Below are positions 51,641 through 63,620 of a stretch of 64,000 nt of DNA, piece after piece (positions within the stretch are counted from its first letter, which is position 1; each line of letters begins with the position of its first letter). Source of the stretch: Phytophthora colocasiae (Eukaryota; Oomycota; Peronosporomycetes; Peronosporales; Peronosporaceae); assembly GCA_018806915.1 (NCBI GenBank), contig JAGKQI010000102.1, positions 1,054,001 to 1,118,000 of the forward strand. Reading direction: 5' to 3'. The notes beneath the pieces are model-generated. The model saw only the letters and a list, made by a program, of their open reading frames with translations, did not search any database and was not told the origin of the DNA. Made by a program: the position numbers and the translations under genes.

Positions 51641-52602
51641 CTTTCCAACCGGCAGCAGTACCATTGAAGCAGGTCTGCTGCTCGGTCACCGTCGCACAAA
51701 CGCTTACGCGCCGGGAACGGGTGCGCTCTTCTTCAGCTTCAGGGCAGCCTGCGCAGCCGCCAGACGAGCGATCATCACGCGCATCGGAGAGCACGACACG
51801 TACCTCAAGCCCACCTTCTCGAAGAACTCGATGGATTGCGGGTCACCGCCGTGCTCGCCGCAGATACCCAGCTCGATCTTGGGGCGAGTCGCGCGGCCAC
51901 GTTCCACGGCCAGACGCACCAGCTCACCCACACCCTCCTGGTCCAGCGTCTCGAATGGGTCCTTCTCCAGCACGCCGTGCTTCACGTAATACGACAGGAA
52001 CTTGGCCTGCGCGTCGTCGCGGGAAATGCCGAACGTCATCTGCGTCAGGTCGTTCGTGCCGAACGAGAAGAACTCCGCCACCTCGGCCAGCTTGCCGGCC
52101 TGCAGCGCGCCACGCGGAACCTCGATCATCGTGCCCACCTTGTAGTCGAACGACTTACCGCGCTTGCCGATCACGTCTTGCACCACCGACTTCACGAGCT
52201 TCACCTGCTGCTCTAGCTCCTCGAACGAGCCCACCAGCGGAATCATGATGTGCGGGTGCACAGAGATGCCTTCACCCGCCACTGTCACGGCAGCCTCCGC
52301 GATGGCCTTCGCCTGCATCTCTGTGATGCCCGGGTGTACGATGCCCAGCCGGCAGCCACGCAGACCCATCATCGGGTTCGCCTCCTTCAGGGCATCCAGT
52401 CGAGCCTGCACCGTCGCCTTACTCACCTCCATTTCCTGTGATAACGTCGCACACAGCTCTTCAAGAGCACTACCCTCGTGCGGCAGGAACTCGTGCAGCG
52501 GTGGATCCAGCATGCGGATGGTCACTGGAAGACCGGCCATGGCCCGGAAGATACCTTCGAAGTCGCCCTGCTGGAACGCGCACAGCGCATCCAGAGCCTC
52601 CT

Positions 52603-52863
52603 TGTTGCAAAATATGGTAGACTCCCTTCCTGAACAGGATATAGGTAGGTGAGGGACCAAATTGCGGTGGCACTAATTGGCACGAGGAAGCTCGGGTTGG
52701 ACGACTTGCAGGACTTCGACACAGCAAGCCGGGTAGATGGAAGCTAAGGCTAAGGAAGGTTTGATTTGTTGGTTAGAAGTGTTTCTTCGAAGTGACTGTT
52801 CCTAGCAACGGGGTAGCCAAATTTCTCGTTCTTACCGTTAGTCAACGGACCAACTCCGCCACA
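52603..52863 (-). repeat. Gypsy3 3' LTR
   Basis: 261 bp, identical by eye to 58033-58293. A purine tract (AAAGGAGGTCG on the minus strand, 52874-52864) precedes it. Confidence 0.94.
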
Positions 52864-52872
52864 CGACCTCCT

Positions 52873-55800
52873 TTAGAGAGGCCGCTTCTCCAGGTTGCTG
52901 TAATACTGTTGAATGCATGTCACTTGATGATGTCCTTGTTGAGTTTTCTTGTTCTTGATACGAATTGAAGCTCGACTTGGTATCTTGTTTGCTTTCCGAT
53001 GATATTCACGAATTAACCCTGGTACTGATAGCAGGTTTTCAGTGGGTTCCCACGTGATGTCATCGCTCCGGCCGATCCATTTACACTTGTACTGTTCTCC
53101 TTTGTCTGTGATCTTGTAATCCAGGATAGTTTCAATAAGATGGCCTTCAGTACCATCTTTCAGTCGTACAGGAGGTAAAGTTGTCTCTCGCCGAAGACTT
53201 GTTGTGTCTTTCCGAAACTTCTTAAGGACCATTGTATGAAAAACTGGATGCATGCCCAGTTCTTTCGGTAGATTGAGTTCGTACGCTGCACCGTCATGTA
53301 GTACCTTGATGACTTCATACGGTCCAATCCACCGAGCAGCGAATTTCCTTTGCACAGCACCGACATTTGTCGGTGTCAAATTCTGTGTCGATATAAGCAC
53401 CATTTCTCCGATGTTGAACTGCTGATCTCGACGCCCTTTGTCATATAAAAGCTTCATTTTCTCGGCCCCTAGACGAGCTTTCGCCTGCAACTTTCGCAGA
53501 ATTGTTTGTTGCTGGAGGATAAATGCTGTCGCGGGGGTTTTCGTGCTGGACAGGTGCAATTCTGCCGGTAGTTTTGGATTATATCCGAGGTCTGCTTTAA
53601 ATGGGCTCATCTGGATAGTCGATTGGTACTGTCGGTTATACGCAAACTCTGCAAGTGCGAGATGCTGGTCCCAATCATTTTGAAAGCCGCTCACGTAGTG
53701 ACGGAGGTAACCTTCCAGGACTGCGTTCACTCGCTCAACTTGTCCATCGGTTCGCTGGTGGTGCGCGGAAGCCATCTTCAGTTTCGTGCCCAACATTTTG
53801 GAACACGAACTCCAGAATTTTGACGTAAACTTCGAGTCGCGATCCGAGACCACATCTGACGGAAGACCATGTAGACGGACGTAATGTTCAATAAAGAGTT
53901 TTGCAAGCTCCTCAGCAGTAATTGTCGCCACCGTCGGTACGACATGACATCGTTTCGTTAGTCGATCAACAATGACGAGAATGGTGTCGTGACCCTCCTT
54001 TGTACGGGGTAGTCTGGTAATGAAGTCCATCCCAATGGATGTCCATCTACCTGTCGGAATCTCGAGAGGCCGCAGGAGCCCTGGAGCTTTTCCAGTCCTG
54101 TTTTTTGTTCTTTGACATGACTCACAGGTACTGATGTAGGATCGAACTTGTTTATGGAGATGTTTCCAATAAAATCGCTCTTGAATATCTGCAATTGTTT
54201 TCTCGATGCCAGGATGCCCAGCCGCTGGTATGTCGTGAAATTCCCACAGAATAGTGTTTTGTAGTTCATTGTCGCTAGTCGGGATCGCAATACGCCTCGC
54301 TCCATCCAATTTCTGGTAATACACGAGCAAATCGCTTGGGTCAAATGTAAGCATTCCCAAGCTCTTGTCCGTTTTCAGAGTTTCTTCAGTCCAGCCTGCT
54401 CTACGTTGTGATCGTCGAATCAATGTTAGCAATGTAAGTGGCTTCAACCTAGTAGCACTTTGCATCTGGAACTGTTTCTGTTTTTCGAAATCAACAGCAA
54501 AGTCAGGTCTGCGACTTAATGCATCCGCTACGGTATTCGTTGGTCCTGGAATGTACCGGAAACGTAGGTTGAACTCTGCTAGGAGATCGTACCATCTACA
54601 TATTCGTCGATTGATGGCTTTCTGAGTTAGCACTCTTTCCAACGAATGATGGTCTGTCTCCACAGTTCCACCCCCATCCACGAGGTATACTCTCCAAATG
54701 TTCAAACAGTGAATAATGGCGAGCATCTCCTGCTCATGTGTCGGGTAGTTTAATTCTGCAGCTTTCATTTTTCTCCCACAGAAAGCGATCGGTTGCTCGA
54801 CCTTCTTCCCTCCGGGCACATTCGTGCTCATTTGAAATAGCACTCCGCCTACTGCATATCTCGATGCGTCTGTACGCAAGAAAAATGCTTTGTTGAAATC
54901 TGGAAGTGCGAGAACCGGAGTCTCCGTGAGAGCGGTTTTCAACCGCTCAAATGCTTTGGTACTCTCTGTAGACCAAACCAGTTTTCGATGCTCCTTTCGT
55001 TTGATCATGTTGAACAACGGAGCACTAATTTCTGAGTAGTTTTTGCAAAAGCGTTGAACATACACCGTCGTCCCCAGGAAGGACTGCAATTCTTTAGCCG
55101 TTCTTGGTTGTGGCCAGTTCCGTATCACCCGAACTTTGTCTGGGTCAATTCGTACGCCATGACGACCAACATAATCGCCTAGACACGGAATTTCTTCCAG
55201 CACACAGTGTCGACTTGGACAATTTCAAGAAGAGTTTTTTCTCTCGACAGCGCTCGAATACTCGACGGACCGCTGCAAGATGAGTCTCAATCGTTGTCTC
55301 CTTTGTAAACACATACAAATCATCAAAATACGTGGCGACAAACTCCCTCATGTCCTCAAATATACCTTGGACTATGCGGTTGAAAGTCGCAGGAGCATTG
55401 CTGAGACCCATAGGCACGGCCAAATACTCGAATAAGCCATCGGGTGTTTGGAAAGCTGTAAACGGAATATCCTTGAGTCTCATTCGTATTTGATAGTAAC
55501 CAGAAAGTAAATCGAAGCAACTGTACCAGATCGCACCGCTCATACGGTCTAAAATGATGTCTTTACGTGGCATTGGAGTGGATTGTCGAATAGTCCTCGC
55601 GTTCATCGCTCTGTAGTCGTGAACAATTCGCCAACCGACCGGCTTCTTTATACAGAAGGTTGGTGCAGCGTGAGGAGACTTACTAGGCCGAATTAATTGT
55701 GCTCGGAGCATGACTTTTGTCCATTCGCGCAAGCCACGTTCCTGCTCCGGACTGAGCCGCCATTGTGGCGTATAAATGGCTCGTTTTGGCTCGATGACTT

Positions 55801-56701
55801 CCATTTCATGTTCGCCATGTTGCGGAGGTCCGACAGGTAATTCGGTACGAAAAATATCACTGAATTCTTCTAGAAGCTGGAAACCAGGATTGCCCTTGAA
55901 ACTATCCATGTCAGTTGACTGCTGACGATGCATTTTGTCGGTAGCATTTCTGCTAACCGCATGTACAGCACCAGCTTGCGATCCAGCAACTTCTCGAAGT
56001 GTCTCCTGATATAAAGCATTGATCGTCTCGGGTGGGATTAGTGCAATGAATTCCACCTTCTTCTTCCGTACCAATTTGTCTGCTCGCTTGAAGTTTCTCA
56101 CTTTGGTCACTCCAAATTTACTGCAAACATGATAGTTTTTCGCCCGATGCGTACTGTTGTCTGTTGGTTTTGCTTGCTCGACGGCTTCTCTCGCGAATTC
56201 TTCCTTTGTATAAACGCGATCTGTTTTCCAGTTGATAACTGGATCACAGGCCCGTTTCCAAGGAACACCAAGCATCATTTCGCATTCGTTTGGGATGTGG
56301 CATAGTTGAAAGTCAGTAGTATACCCTGGAACACTATCAACGAAGACGGTTAGACGAATTGTCTGATTCTTGACCGACTCTGTCTTGCCGTTCGCATACT
56401 TTACATCCATCACTCCAAGGTCGTTCACGTACTTCTTCCACTTCATTTTCTCCACGAAATCTCTCGATATTCCACAGAAATCAGCACCCTCGTCGAAGAA
56501 GGTCTTAGTAATTCGTATCTCATTGTCTCGAATGCAACTCACATTTTTTATCAGGTAATTGGACGGCAATGACGTTGTTTCCTGCCGTCTCTGGAAGTAC
56601 AGAGAATTAGCCGCCGTACCAGGATCGAAGACCCAGTTTTCACGACTGCTATTGGCTGAGTTTGGCCTTGGGATGCCACTGCCAAGGCCAGCTAGTTTAA
56701 A
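52873..56701 (-). pseudogene. Gypsy3 pol: protease, RT, RNase H, integrase, chromodomain (one frameshift)
   Basis: Entered from gag by -1 frameshifting. Protease-like: TFFDEGADFCGIS, an unusual DEGA in place of DSGA/DTGA. RT: PSKSPHAAPTFCIKKP, CFDLLSGYYQI and the catalytic ATYFDDLYVF. One indel near 55200 (STLC then LEEIPCLGDYVG) shifts to the second frame, 55203-52873, with RNase H (FLRTDASRYAVGG), integrase (GHPGIEKT, CESCQRTK, GMDFITRLPR, VSDRDSKFTS, VERVNAVLEG) and a C-terminal chromodomain (GHLIETILDYKIT, YKCKWIGRSDDITWEP). The product would copy and insert the element. Apart from this indel everything is intact. Confidence 0.93.
56663..56701 (-). promoter_or_regulatory. -1 ribosomal frameshift signal at the Gypsy3 gag/pol junction
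   Basis: On the minus strand the heptamer TTTAAAC (56701-56695) is phased as T TTA AAC in the gag frame, directly before the gag stop TAG. After a 4-nt spacer comes a perfect 9-bp stem, TGGCCTTGG (56690-56682) with CCAAGGCCA (56671-56663), and a 10-nt loop. Slippage by -1 at TTTAAAC continues as CTA GCT GGC, exactly the open pol frame, which has a TGA immediately upstream of the slip site and none downstream until 55145. Confidence 0.8.
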
Positions 56702-58005
56702 TCACCTTTCAGCTTGGATAGATCACTCTGTATCGAGTTGAGAACCGACCATAGATTCTTTTCTCCTGTGTCCTCGCTTGATTTAGAGGCTGAGGCAGCG
56801 CCTTTGCTCGTCTTCTTTCCGGGACCTTTCCACCGTTTCGGCTGCAACTCCGGATGCAGCTTCCAGCAGCGCTCCTTTGTATGTCCCTGTTCAGTACAGT
56901 GTGATGCTGTGCACCGCACCGTTTCCGCCTTTGTGTCGGGCTTTGGCGAGGCTGACTTGCCGCTTTTACTGCTTTTCTCTGATGAACGAGCCGTGTCCCT
57001 AGGATTCAAGGTCCTTGACGCCCCCATGAGTTCATCAAGCGTATTAAAGGTCTTCGTCTTCAGTAAGTGTACCAACTGCATGGATGACAGTCCTTGTTTG
57101 TACCGAAGTACTTTAATGTACTCCGAAACTCCAGCAGTGCGTGCAAGTCTCCGAAATTCGTCATTATAAGTGTCCAACGATCGATTACCTTGAATACAGT
57201 CGAAGAATTGAGCAACTAAATCTTCTTGGCGGGATTTAGTCACGAAGCGCTGTTTCATCCGGCGAACAATGCTACTCCACCGTTGATCACCATGGTACTC
57301 CTGCAGTAGCCATGACTTTGCTTTTCCCTTCGTGTGATTCATCATCAGTTCTCCGACACGCACGTCGACTTGATCTCTACGGAAGTACAAGCCATACGCT
57401 GCGTACCACTTCACCATGTTGAGAACGTAAACTTCAATGTCCTCGTTTGGTTCACCTCCATATATTGGGGTTTCTCTTTGTTTGTGGCATTTTGCCACAC
57501 GCACTTCCAACTCGTTGCTGTCGAATATGGGAATATTCGCCGGCATTGGTCCACACACGTCCCATTCTGCACTTGAATTCTCAGTAGTTCTGGCGGTGTC
57601 AGGTGCAGCTGATGGGATCTCTGCTGTGGGGTCTTTGCTCGCCAGTACTTGTACTTGTCCCCGAAGTGAAGAGACTTCTGACTGTAGCTGTGTGATCACA
57701 GATTCCTGTGAACTCTCCCTAACTGCATTTTGGTGCGCGTAGTCTTGTAGCTGCTCAATTACTTTTTGTAACAGCTCCTGGTTCGCTCTTATCTCGTTGT
57801 AGTTTTCATTTTGACGACGTTCGGTCCGGTTTCCGAACTTTGTCACGGATTCGAGCATTAAAACCTGATCTTGTTGTAGATCGTTGATTGTCTTCTCGAG
57901 AGCTCCCAGACTACTCAGGACTGACCTGACTTGGGCAATTTCGCTGGCTTGGAGTTGTTCCTCCTCACTCTCGTGGTTGTACTCATCAACATCGTCTCTT
58001 TCCAT
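56692..58005 (-). CDS. Gypsy3 gag
   Basis: ATG 58005 (MERDDVDEYN) opens 437 intact codons. An N-terminal coiled coil (about residues 20-125, for example VIEQLQDYAHQN and ITQLQSEVSSLRG) is followed by a retrotransposon gag/capsid domain (NMVKWYAAYGLYF, AQFFDCIQGNRSLDTYNDEF) and a zinc-finger-like motif, CTASHCTEQGHTKERC, whose first spacing is four residues instead of two. The frame ends TTA AAC TAG at 56692, and the last two sense codons form a slippery site for making Gag-Pol. Gag would form the virus-like particle in the cytoplasm. Confidence 0.93.
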   Translation of the reverse strand: MERDDVDEYNHESEEEQLQASEIAQVRSVLSSLGALEKTINDLQQDQVLMLESVTKFGNRTERRQNENYNEIRANQELLQKVIEQLQDYAHQNAVRESSQESVITQLQSEVSSLRGQVQVLASKDPTAEIPSAAPDTARTTENSSAEWDVCGPMPANIPIFDSNELEVRVAKCHKQRETPIYGGEPNEDIEVYVLNMVKWYAAYGLYFRRDQVDVRVGELMMNHTKGKAKSWLLQEYHGDQRWSSIVRRMKQRFVTKSRQEDLVAQFFDCIQGNRSLDTYNDEFRRLARTAGVSEYIKVLRYKQGLSSMQLVHLLKTKTFNTLDELMGASRTLNPRDTARSSEKSSKSGKSASPKPDTKAETVRCTASHCTEQGHTKERCWKLHPELQPKRWKGPGKKTSKGAASASKSSEDTGEKNLWSVLNSIQSDLSKLKGDLN

Positions 58006-58032
58006 CTTGCTATACCTTCGTGAAGGCTGCTA

Positions 58033-58293
58033 TGTTGCAAAATATGGTAGACTCCCTTCCTGAACAGGATATAGGTAGGTGAGGGACCAAATTGCGGTGG
58101 CACTAATTGGCACGAGGAAGCTCGGGTTGGACGACTTGCAGGACTTCGACACAGCAAGCCGGGTAGATGGAAGCTAAGGCTAAGGAAGGTTTGATTTGTT
58201 GGTTAGAAGTGTTTCTTCGAAGTGACTGTTCCTAGCAACGGGGTAGCCAAATTTCTCGTTCTTACCGTTAGTCAACGGACCAACTCCGCCACA
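58033..58293 (-). repeat. Gypsy3 5' LTR
   Basis: 261 bp, TGTGGCGG to TTGCAACA on the minus strand. The gag ATG follows 27 bp downstream. Confidence 0.94.
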
Positions 58294-58742
58294 CTCCTGC
58301 TGAGCAGGAGAGTCCAATTCCACCGCACCGATCATGCGACGCACGGCGGCAATACGCTGTGCGGAGCTGAAGAACATGTGCTCCGTCCGCGTCAGGCCAA
58401 TGCCCTGTGCACCGTGCGCACGGGCCTCACGAGCGTCCTCTGGGGTGTCCGCGTTCGTGAACACCTCCATGCGTCGGTGTGCGTCCACCCACTGCATGAA
58501 CTGCGCCAGATCGCCGCTCATCGAGGCCTTCTGAAGAGCCTGCTCGCCCTTGATCACCTCGCCCGTCGTGCCGTTCACACTGATGTAGTCACCCTCGTGC
58601 ATGACCATCTCGACGCCGTCGGCCGTGGTCACACTCATCGTCTTGGTCTTCGCATCGATGGTCAGCGCGCTGCAGCCGCACACGCACGGCTTACCCCAGC
58701 CGCGGGCCACCACGGCGGCGTGCGATGTCATGCCGCCACGAG

Positions 58743-58963
58743 TGTTGGCAGGTTGAAGTGAGCTCGGCGAGGTAGATTGTAGACTGATGTATTTGTTTGT
58801 TATGTAAGGCATGTTCACTACGTAATTCTTGCTGCTGTTCGTTTAGTCGTACGCGTTCTCCCTACTGCACCATCTCGTTCTCCGCCATCTCCGCCTGCAC
58901 GTTGGATGAGATACCACCACTTCATACACGCACAATTCCCAAGATCACTGGCGAGTTCCGACA
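58743..58963 (-). repeat. Copia2 3' LTR
   Basis: 221 bp, TGTCGGAACT to GCCAACA on the minus strand. It differs from 63621-63839 by one C (ctcccta/ctccta) and near cacaattccc/cacactccc. Confidence 0.92.
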
Positions 58964-58989
58964 CCTTCCGTGCGGTCAACCTGAAAGCA

Positions 58990-61900
58990 TCACAAGCCCA
59001 CGTAGTTCAGCGAGCCGTGGCGCCGGGATGACCTTTGTCAGGACGTCCGCTCGCATCTTCTTGGACTCGCAGTAGTTGATCAGCAGCACCTTCTTCTTCA
59101 CGAAGTCTTTCACGAACTTGTGGCGGGTGTCAATGTGCTTCGCGTGCCCAGTGGTGTCCTCGCCTTCGGGAGTTGAGCGATCGCTGCTTGATTGTCGACG
59201 TGTAGCAGTGACGGCATCCGCACCTTGATCCTATCTCTTTCAAACACTCGATAACACCACCGAGCATGCGCGCAGTAGTATGTGAGGCCGCTACAAACTC
59301 CGACTCCATCGTCGAGAGCGCGACGCACGCTTGCTTCTTGCATATCCACGCCACCACAGCGCCGGCCATCATTACAACGCCACCACTCACGGACTTCCTG
59401 TCCTTCTTGTCAGCTGCGTAGTCGGCGTCGCTGCACCTCCACCAGCACACCATCCTCACCCATCGCGTTCTCGTCTGCGTTCATTACGAACTTGATGTTC
59501 TTGGTACCTTTGAGATACGGCAATCCGCGCCAATCTCTCAGTCAGCCTCTCTCGGTGCGTGCGAGTTCCTCGTCGCACGGTGCACGGCGAACGAGATGTC
59601 GGGTCGCGTGCACCTCGAGACCCAGAGTAAGCTGCCCACTAATGACTGAAACGTCTGCACCGTCGGGCGACCTGGTACCAGCACCGCCACAGGCAATAAC
59701 TCACCTGGTGCCTCGCCGTCTTGCTCGCCTCCGATTGGTGTGTTGACCGGGGCCGCCTTTGTCCAATCCGGAACTTCATTAACATGTCCTGATCACCTGC
59801 TCCTGGTCGAGAGGCCCAGCCGTCCTCGTCGTCGTAGGTAAAGGCTATACCCAGGAACTTCGACACGACTCTAAGTCCTTCAGCTCCACAACCTGCATGT
59901 CCTGAAAGAACTTGTCCACCTTCTCCACGCTTGTGGCCCGTCACGATGATGTCGTCGACGTACGCCGACGAGCGTCATACCATCCTTTTTCGCTTTTGAC
60001 GTAGAGCAGCTGTCCGAGTAGCACTGCTGGAATCCCAGCGACAGCAAGATGCTGCGCAGCAACTGGTTCCAAAGCCTGCCCGACTGCTTGAGCCCGTAGG
60101 CCCTTTCTCGAGCAACAACGCCAGCTCGTACTTCGCTCTTGACTCCTAGCGCACGGAGCTGCTCTTCTGTGAATTCCATTCCGGTGGGGATGACCGAGCA
60201 TGATGACCAGCTCTGCCTCCTTCTTAGCTTTCACGTAAGCACTGGGCACGTCTCCGTGGCGCGCAGGAACCTTCCAGATGCGCGACACTACCAAGATGAT
60301 CTTTCCTGACTCCATGTCGAGAACAGCAGAAAGTGTAATGTATAGTCGACTCCATACTCCTGCTCGCTCGTCGCCATGCGCCACTAATCGAGCTTTGTAC
60401 CGCTCGATGGTACCATCCGCGTGCGTCTTTAGTTTGAATACCCACTTGGTGTGCAGAAGCTTCGCGTTCTCCGGCTTCTTCACCACCTTCCACGTGCCGT
60501 TCTGTTCCAGCGCCTCGATCTCTTCTCTGATGGCTTGTTTCACTTCTCGCGCGGGTCCCTCATCGCCTCGCGGAAGTTCTTCGGGTCTCTGAGTACGACC
60601 GCGCCCACGCGGCCAACGGGCACGTGCTTCTTGCCCATGTAACGCGTGCGCATACGCGTGGGCTGCACCTCTTCTGCTGGTAGCTGCTCTTCATCAGCAC
60701 CAGCTCCTTCCACTCCTGCAGCGTCTTCTGCAACAACTGTTCTCTCCTTCTTGCTGCTTTTCTTCGACTTCTTCTTTGGTCGCTTCTTCTTCGACATCAC
60801 CGCCGGTTCGCCGCTCTTCGGTGTCTCACTGATCTGAGACAAGTCCGCGATGGGCTCCTTCCGTTCCGCGGCCTTCTCGCCATTTCAACAGTTCTCTTCA
60901 GCTCGGGGTCCTCGCGCTTGAGTTGCTCCGCAGCTGCGCATTCTGCTTGCCGTCCAGCGTCTCCACGTTCTTGATGTGCTGGGTGGTAATTGATCCGGTC
61001 CTTCGGTAAGTACACTTTGAAACCTTCGTCTCGTCGTTTTTGCCCACGATCATGCCAACCTGTGCTCTGAACTTCCATGCTTTCTTGCCAGGATCTCTGT
61101 AGGCTGTGCACGGGCTCCCAGAATGTGACAAATGTCGGACAAGCTTGGCATCTTGCCCGTCAACATCTCGAGCGGAGACATGTGCTTGGGGTTCGCGCTG
61201 CACGAGCTTCTGTTCAACACGAAAGCAGCGTACTCCACTGCGTCTCCCCAGAAGTACAACGGCAACCCACTCGCGAACAGCATGCAACGTGCCATGTTCA
61301 GAACGGTGCGATGCATTCTTTCTGCTTTGCCATTCGATGCTTGATTCTCGCGCTCGCTAATCTGACGTCTAACGCCTGCTTCCTTGCAGAACATGTCCAC
61401 GTTCACGTACTCCTTGCCCCATCGGTACGTAGTACATGAACTCCGGCAATTGAATCGTTTTTCAGTACACTAAGAAGTGTTCAAACTCCTTTGTAGCATC
61501 CGCCTTGTTCTTCGCGAGGAAGACGCGCACGTAGTTCGTCGAGTAGTCTATGAAGTTGATCAGGTACTTGTTGCCGCGCCTGTCCCTCGGAGTCATAGGG
61601 CATAATGTCACTGCCGATGACGCCACCAATCTTGTCAATAGGTGCGTTCGCGCCCCGTGTCCTTCTTGGACTGATTGTTCTTACTCTGCTTGCCTTGTGC
61701 ACAGGGGTCAAACAGTTGGGCCGCTCTCTGTCAGCCGGATACCAGATCCAGGCGTGTCGGCCATACGCTCAACTGTATCGTACGCAACGTGGCCCAGCCT
61801 CTTGTGTAGTTCGAGCAGCGTCGACTCCGTCATTGCATCCTCAAGTGATTCGCTCGCTGACTTGACTGCCTCCGTCACCGCGTTGGACGCGCATCTCCGT

Positions 61901-63560
61901 GGTCATCTCACCCATGGCGTCGATCATTAGTACCTTGTTGCATCTGTAGAATTTCGAAGATTCGCAAGCCAGTGTTCTTCTGCACCGTGTAGCTCTTACC
62001 GCCGTGGCGCTCCAGGTACACGCCCTTCTCCTCCAATATGCCGTAGCTGATGATGTTGTCCGGTAGGTTATCACCGTAGTAGACGTCAGACAAGTCCACG
62101 ATGACCTCGTTGCTATCCACTATCGCCCGCAGCACCACCGTACCCTTCTTTGACCACGTGTATAAGGTCGCCGTTAGCCGCTCGTACTGCTCGTCACAGT
62201 CGGACGGCGTTCCGCAGCAACTTCCTCGTTCTTCACCAAGTGCACACTGGACCCGCTGTCCAAGATCCACGTGCACGAGTCCGCGTTCGTGCCGGTTCCG
62301 ACGGCCAGCGTGACTCGAGTCGATGACTTAGCATCGCTGTTTTCTTACCTGGGCAGTCTCTGGCTGGGTGCCCGGCTTCACCACAATTGTAGCAGGAGCG
62401 AGTCTCCCGTGCCGTCAACACGGGCAACAGATCCTCGTCCACCTTGATCTCCACGGCCGCCACCGTGAAATCGACCGCCTCGTCTGCGGTTCCCGCGACC
62501 ACCTTGGCCGTGCCCGCTCTCCTGCTTGAGCATGTTCGCCTCGAATTCAATCGCGAACGCCACTAACTCGTGGCCTGCTGTAGATAGTCGACGCGCTGCG
62601 AGTTTAGCCGCGTCAACATCGCACTCTGCAAGTACGACGGCGCCGACTTGCACAAACTCTGTAATACATGCAAATCCGAAGAACCGGAACGCTCAGCCAC
62701 GTACGTCAAGTACTGGTAGTGCTCGGCCCACGTCCTGCTCTTCAACTTCCGAAGTCATCAACTGCAGTCCCTTGCTCGCAGTGATTGTTGTCATGTACGG
62801 CACGAGCATCCTGTTCATCACGTGTTCAACGTAGGTGATTCGGCCGTCCAGAGCTGGACCATCCTCTCGAAATACACAAGTGCTGTGCCATCGAGCTTAC
62901 CATTAAGAGCGAGGATGCGGAACTCTTCCAGCCAGTCTCCTCCGCTCATCTGTACTGCAGCCAGGCGCTGCAGGAATCTCAGTCCCCACGACTTGAAGTC
63001 CGCCCCCAGTCCCGGGTATACTTCCTTGCCTGAGAACTTCCCGAATCCGGGCCAGTCCAGGTCTCGCGGCTTCGGGATCTTGATGCCGAAGTTCGTCGGC
63101 GGCACGAATTGCTCCGGCGGCGGTACGTACGGTTGCTGTTGCGGTTGCTGCACATTCGTCGCCTGCTCCCACCGGACGCTTCGGCGCCGGGAGCGTTGGT
63201 GCTGTCGGTACTACCGAGAGCATTGACGCGTCGAGAGAGCCTACCTCATTCTTCGGTCTCTGGCTTTTATAAAGTCCGTGAACGCGCTCGACGCGCCGTA
63301 CTGGTTCTCGTACGGCGGCGCGTGCGCTGTTGCGATGCTGCAGCTGCTGCTGCAGTTTCGCTTGATTGACCATGAACTGGGCCTGCTGCTTGGCCATCCT
63401 TCGAGTAGTCCTTCCGAGTCTGTCAATTCGCTCCGAGCTCTCGCTGGAGCCCCGACTGCCCCCTTGCATGGGCTCCGGGACAAGCCGAGTCGGAGCGCGT
63501 CCCCTCGAACAACTCGAACGGGTCTGCAGCCACGTTCAGCCCTTGAACGTCGGTGTCGTG
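58990..63560 (-). pseudogene. Copia2 gag-pol, multiply frameshifted
   Basis: The domains appear in copia order on the minus strand but in at least ten frame segments. Gag: PRDLDWPGFGKFSG and WLEEFRILALNGKLDG (63153-62818). Zinc knuckle: CYNCGEAGHPARDC (about 62440). Protease: WILDSGSSVHLV (about 62270). Integrase: LHKRLGHVAYDTVERM (about 61800), GGVIGSDIM (about 61610) and ENQASNGKAERMHRTV (about 61340). RT: NGTWKVVKKPENAK and YKARLVAHGDE (about 60500-60370). RNase H: DADYAADKKDRKSVSGG and ALSTMESEFVAASH (about 59420-59290). The number of single-base shifts is high for an element whose LTRs differ only slightly, suggesting consensus errors as well as decay. Confidence 0.88.
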
Positions 63561-63606
63561 CACGTCGTGCGCAGGGCTTAGCCGTTGTGAGGTGTCGTCG
63601 GAGCTG

Positions 63607-63620
63607 TTGGGCTCATAACC
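63607..63620 (-). other. Copia2 primer-binding site (initiator tRNA anticodon arm)
   Basis: TTGGGCTCATAACC on the plus strand, directly adjoining the 5' LTR. Identical to the 14 bases beside the Copia1 5' LTR although the two LTRs are unrelated. Confidence 0.8.

Larger units (their letters stand above)
52603..58293 (-). mobile_element. Gypsy3, Ty3/gypsy chromovirus inside PPDK
   Basis: 5691 bp with identical 261-bp LTRs (52603-52863 and 58033-58293), flanked by the TSD CTCCT (52598-52602 and 58294-58298). Same orientation as PPDK. Gag and pol are in separate frames joined by a frameshift signal; pol has one indel after the RT active site. LTR identity makes this a very recent insertion. Confidence 0.96.
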
